DNA of 5,958 nucleotides from Bacteroidia bacterium (GTDB lineage Bacteria; Bacteroidota; Bacteroidia; Flavobacteriales; Flavobacteriaceae), in assembly GCA_018679315.1 (NCBI GenBank), contig JAHHLF010000377.1, forward strand, positions 1-5,958, written 5' to 3'. A model generated the notes under the pieces. That model saw nothing but the letters and a program-made list of their open reading frames with translations. It did no database searches and was not told the origin of the DNA. The translations under genes were made by a program, and so were the position numbers. Positions 5,131-5,958 of this stretch are shown piece after piece (the first letter of the stretch is position 1; each line of letters begins with the position of its first letter).

Positions 5131-5958
5131 CCAAACCTTCGTAATTGTCCGGGTAAGTTTCGCCAGTTTTTTGCCACTTTAACTACTAATTCCAGGAAAA
5201 CCTGTTTCTCAAAAAAGGCTTCCAGGTCTTTTCTGGCTTCCACCCCTACCCTTTTTAGAGCACTGCCTTTGTGGCCGATTAGAATACCTTTTTGCGTCTC
5301 TCGTTCCACTAAGATGATGGAACGGATCCGGATGATCTTCTCTTCTTCAAAAAATTCTTCAGTAACGATCTCCACAGAATAAGGAATCTCCTTTTTGTAG
5401 TGTTTAAGGATCTTCTCCCGAATGGCCTCATTGACAAAAAAACGTTCCGGTTTATCGGTCAACTGGTCTTTAGGGAAGAACGGCGGACTCTCAGGCAAGA
5501 GGCTTATGATACGATTTAGTATTTCAGTTACATTGAAGTTTTGCAATGCGGATATTGGGTATATTTCAGCTTTCGGTAATTGTTCACTCCAATAACCTAC
5601 CTGATCTTCCAGCAGGGCCTGGTCGGCCAAGTCTATTTTATTGATCAGCAGGAGTACCGGGACCTTACTATTCTGGATCTTTTTGAAGAGCACTTCATCC
5701 TTTAGCGTCTTCTCCCCGATCTCTATCATATAGAGTAAAATATCTGCATCTTCAAACGCATTTTTTACAAAATCCATCATAGACTCCTGGAGTTTGTATG
5801 CTGGTTTAATGATCCCTGGTGTGTCAGATAGAACTACCTGGAAATTATCTCCATTTATGATACCTAGAATACGATGGCGAGTGGTTTGTGCTTTGGATGT
5901 TATGATAGACAATTTCTCACCTACCAAAGCATTCATAAGGGTTGATTTTCCCACATTG
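5118..5958 (-). CDS. era: Ribosome-assembly GTPase Era (5' end cut off by the window edge)
   Basis: GTPase with a C-terminal KH domain that binds the 3' end of 16S rRNA and helps mature the 30S subunit. The visible part begins inside the P-loop: AAT-GTG-GGA-AAA-TCA reads N-V-G-K-S. The GTG at 5954-5952 is therefore the valine of the G1 motif, not the start, and only about 12-15 N-terminal residues lie beyond the window. Counting that valine as 1, the motifs are TTRHR (24-28), DTPG (44-47), NKID (105-108) and SAL (135-137). The KH domain spans about 175-265 with the RNA-binding GHKG loop at 227-230. Visible length plus the missing end agrees with the usual size of about 290-300 residues. The TGA stop lies inside the end of the convergent membrane protein gene, giving a 13-base tail-to-tail overlap. 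Confidence 0.97.
   Translation of the reverse strand, partial: NVGKSTLMNALVGEKLSIITSKAQTTRHRILGIINGDNFQVVLSDTPGIIKPAYKLQESMMDFVKNAFEDADILLYMIEIGEKTLKDEVLFKKIQNSKVPVLLLINKIDLADQALLEDQVGYWSEQLPKAEIYPISALQNFNVTEILNRIISLLPESPPFFPKDQLTDKPERFFVNEAIREKILKHYKKEIPYSVEIVTEEFFEEEKIIRIRSIILVERETQKGILIGHKGSALKRVGVEARKDLEAFFEKQVFLELVVKVAKNWRNLPGQLRRFGYKS

Noticed and set aside
5952..5954. GTG at the right edge as the era start codon
   Set aside because: The preceding codon in frame is AAT and the translation reads N-V-G-K-S, the Era/TrmE-type P-loop. The GTG is an internal valine and the gene continues past the window.

Overview
The window (about 43-45 % GC by eye) looks like chromosomal housekeeping DNA from a member of the Bacteroidota, most likely the Flavobacteriaceae. 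Three things point there: the recognisable flavobacterial forms of Der and Era, the gene order M23 peptidase / short MerR regulator / LemA / two TPM proteins, and promoter-like boxes of the Bacteroidota -7 type (TAnnTTTG) with no consistent Shine-Dalgarno sequences. There are eight protein genes and no RNA gene, insertion sequence, CRISPR array or prophage. Coding density is very high: only two gaps exceed 20 bases (1-95 and 4550-4623), and both look like promoter regions.

Region 1 (1-3246, + strand) is a compact five-gene operon: a membrane-anchored M23 metallopeptidase, a 109-residue MerR-type DNA-binding protein whose ATG overlaps the peptidase stop (TAATG), LemA, a soluble TPM-domain protein, and a second TPM protein with signal peptide, membrane helix and a Gly/Phe-rich tail. 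Gaps run from a 17-base spacer to a 20-base overlap, so co-transcription is likely. The upstream region carries a -7 box preceded by a small inverted repeat, a plausible site for autoregulation by the MerR protein (inference). The products suggest a cell-envelope module: a peptidoglycan-cutting or scaffold protein, a regulator, and the LemA/TPM proteins whose biochemical role is poorly understood.

Region 2 (3248-5958) holds two ribosome-assembly GTPases on the - strand, der (complete) and era (5' end cut off by the window edge). Between them, on the + strand, lies a 168-residue two-helix membrane protein of unknown function. Its start is divergent from der across a 74-base region with two nearly mirror-image -7 boxes, and its end overlaps the end of era by 13 bases. 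The LemA/TPM operon and der also converge, with one base between their stop codons, so transcripts from both sides probably overlap unless termination occurs inside coding sequence.

I see no clearly new system. The most interesting points are the LemA/TPM/M23/MerR module with its two-compartment TPM pair, the candidate operator, and the unknown membrane protein held between two ribosome-assembly GTPases.
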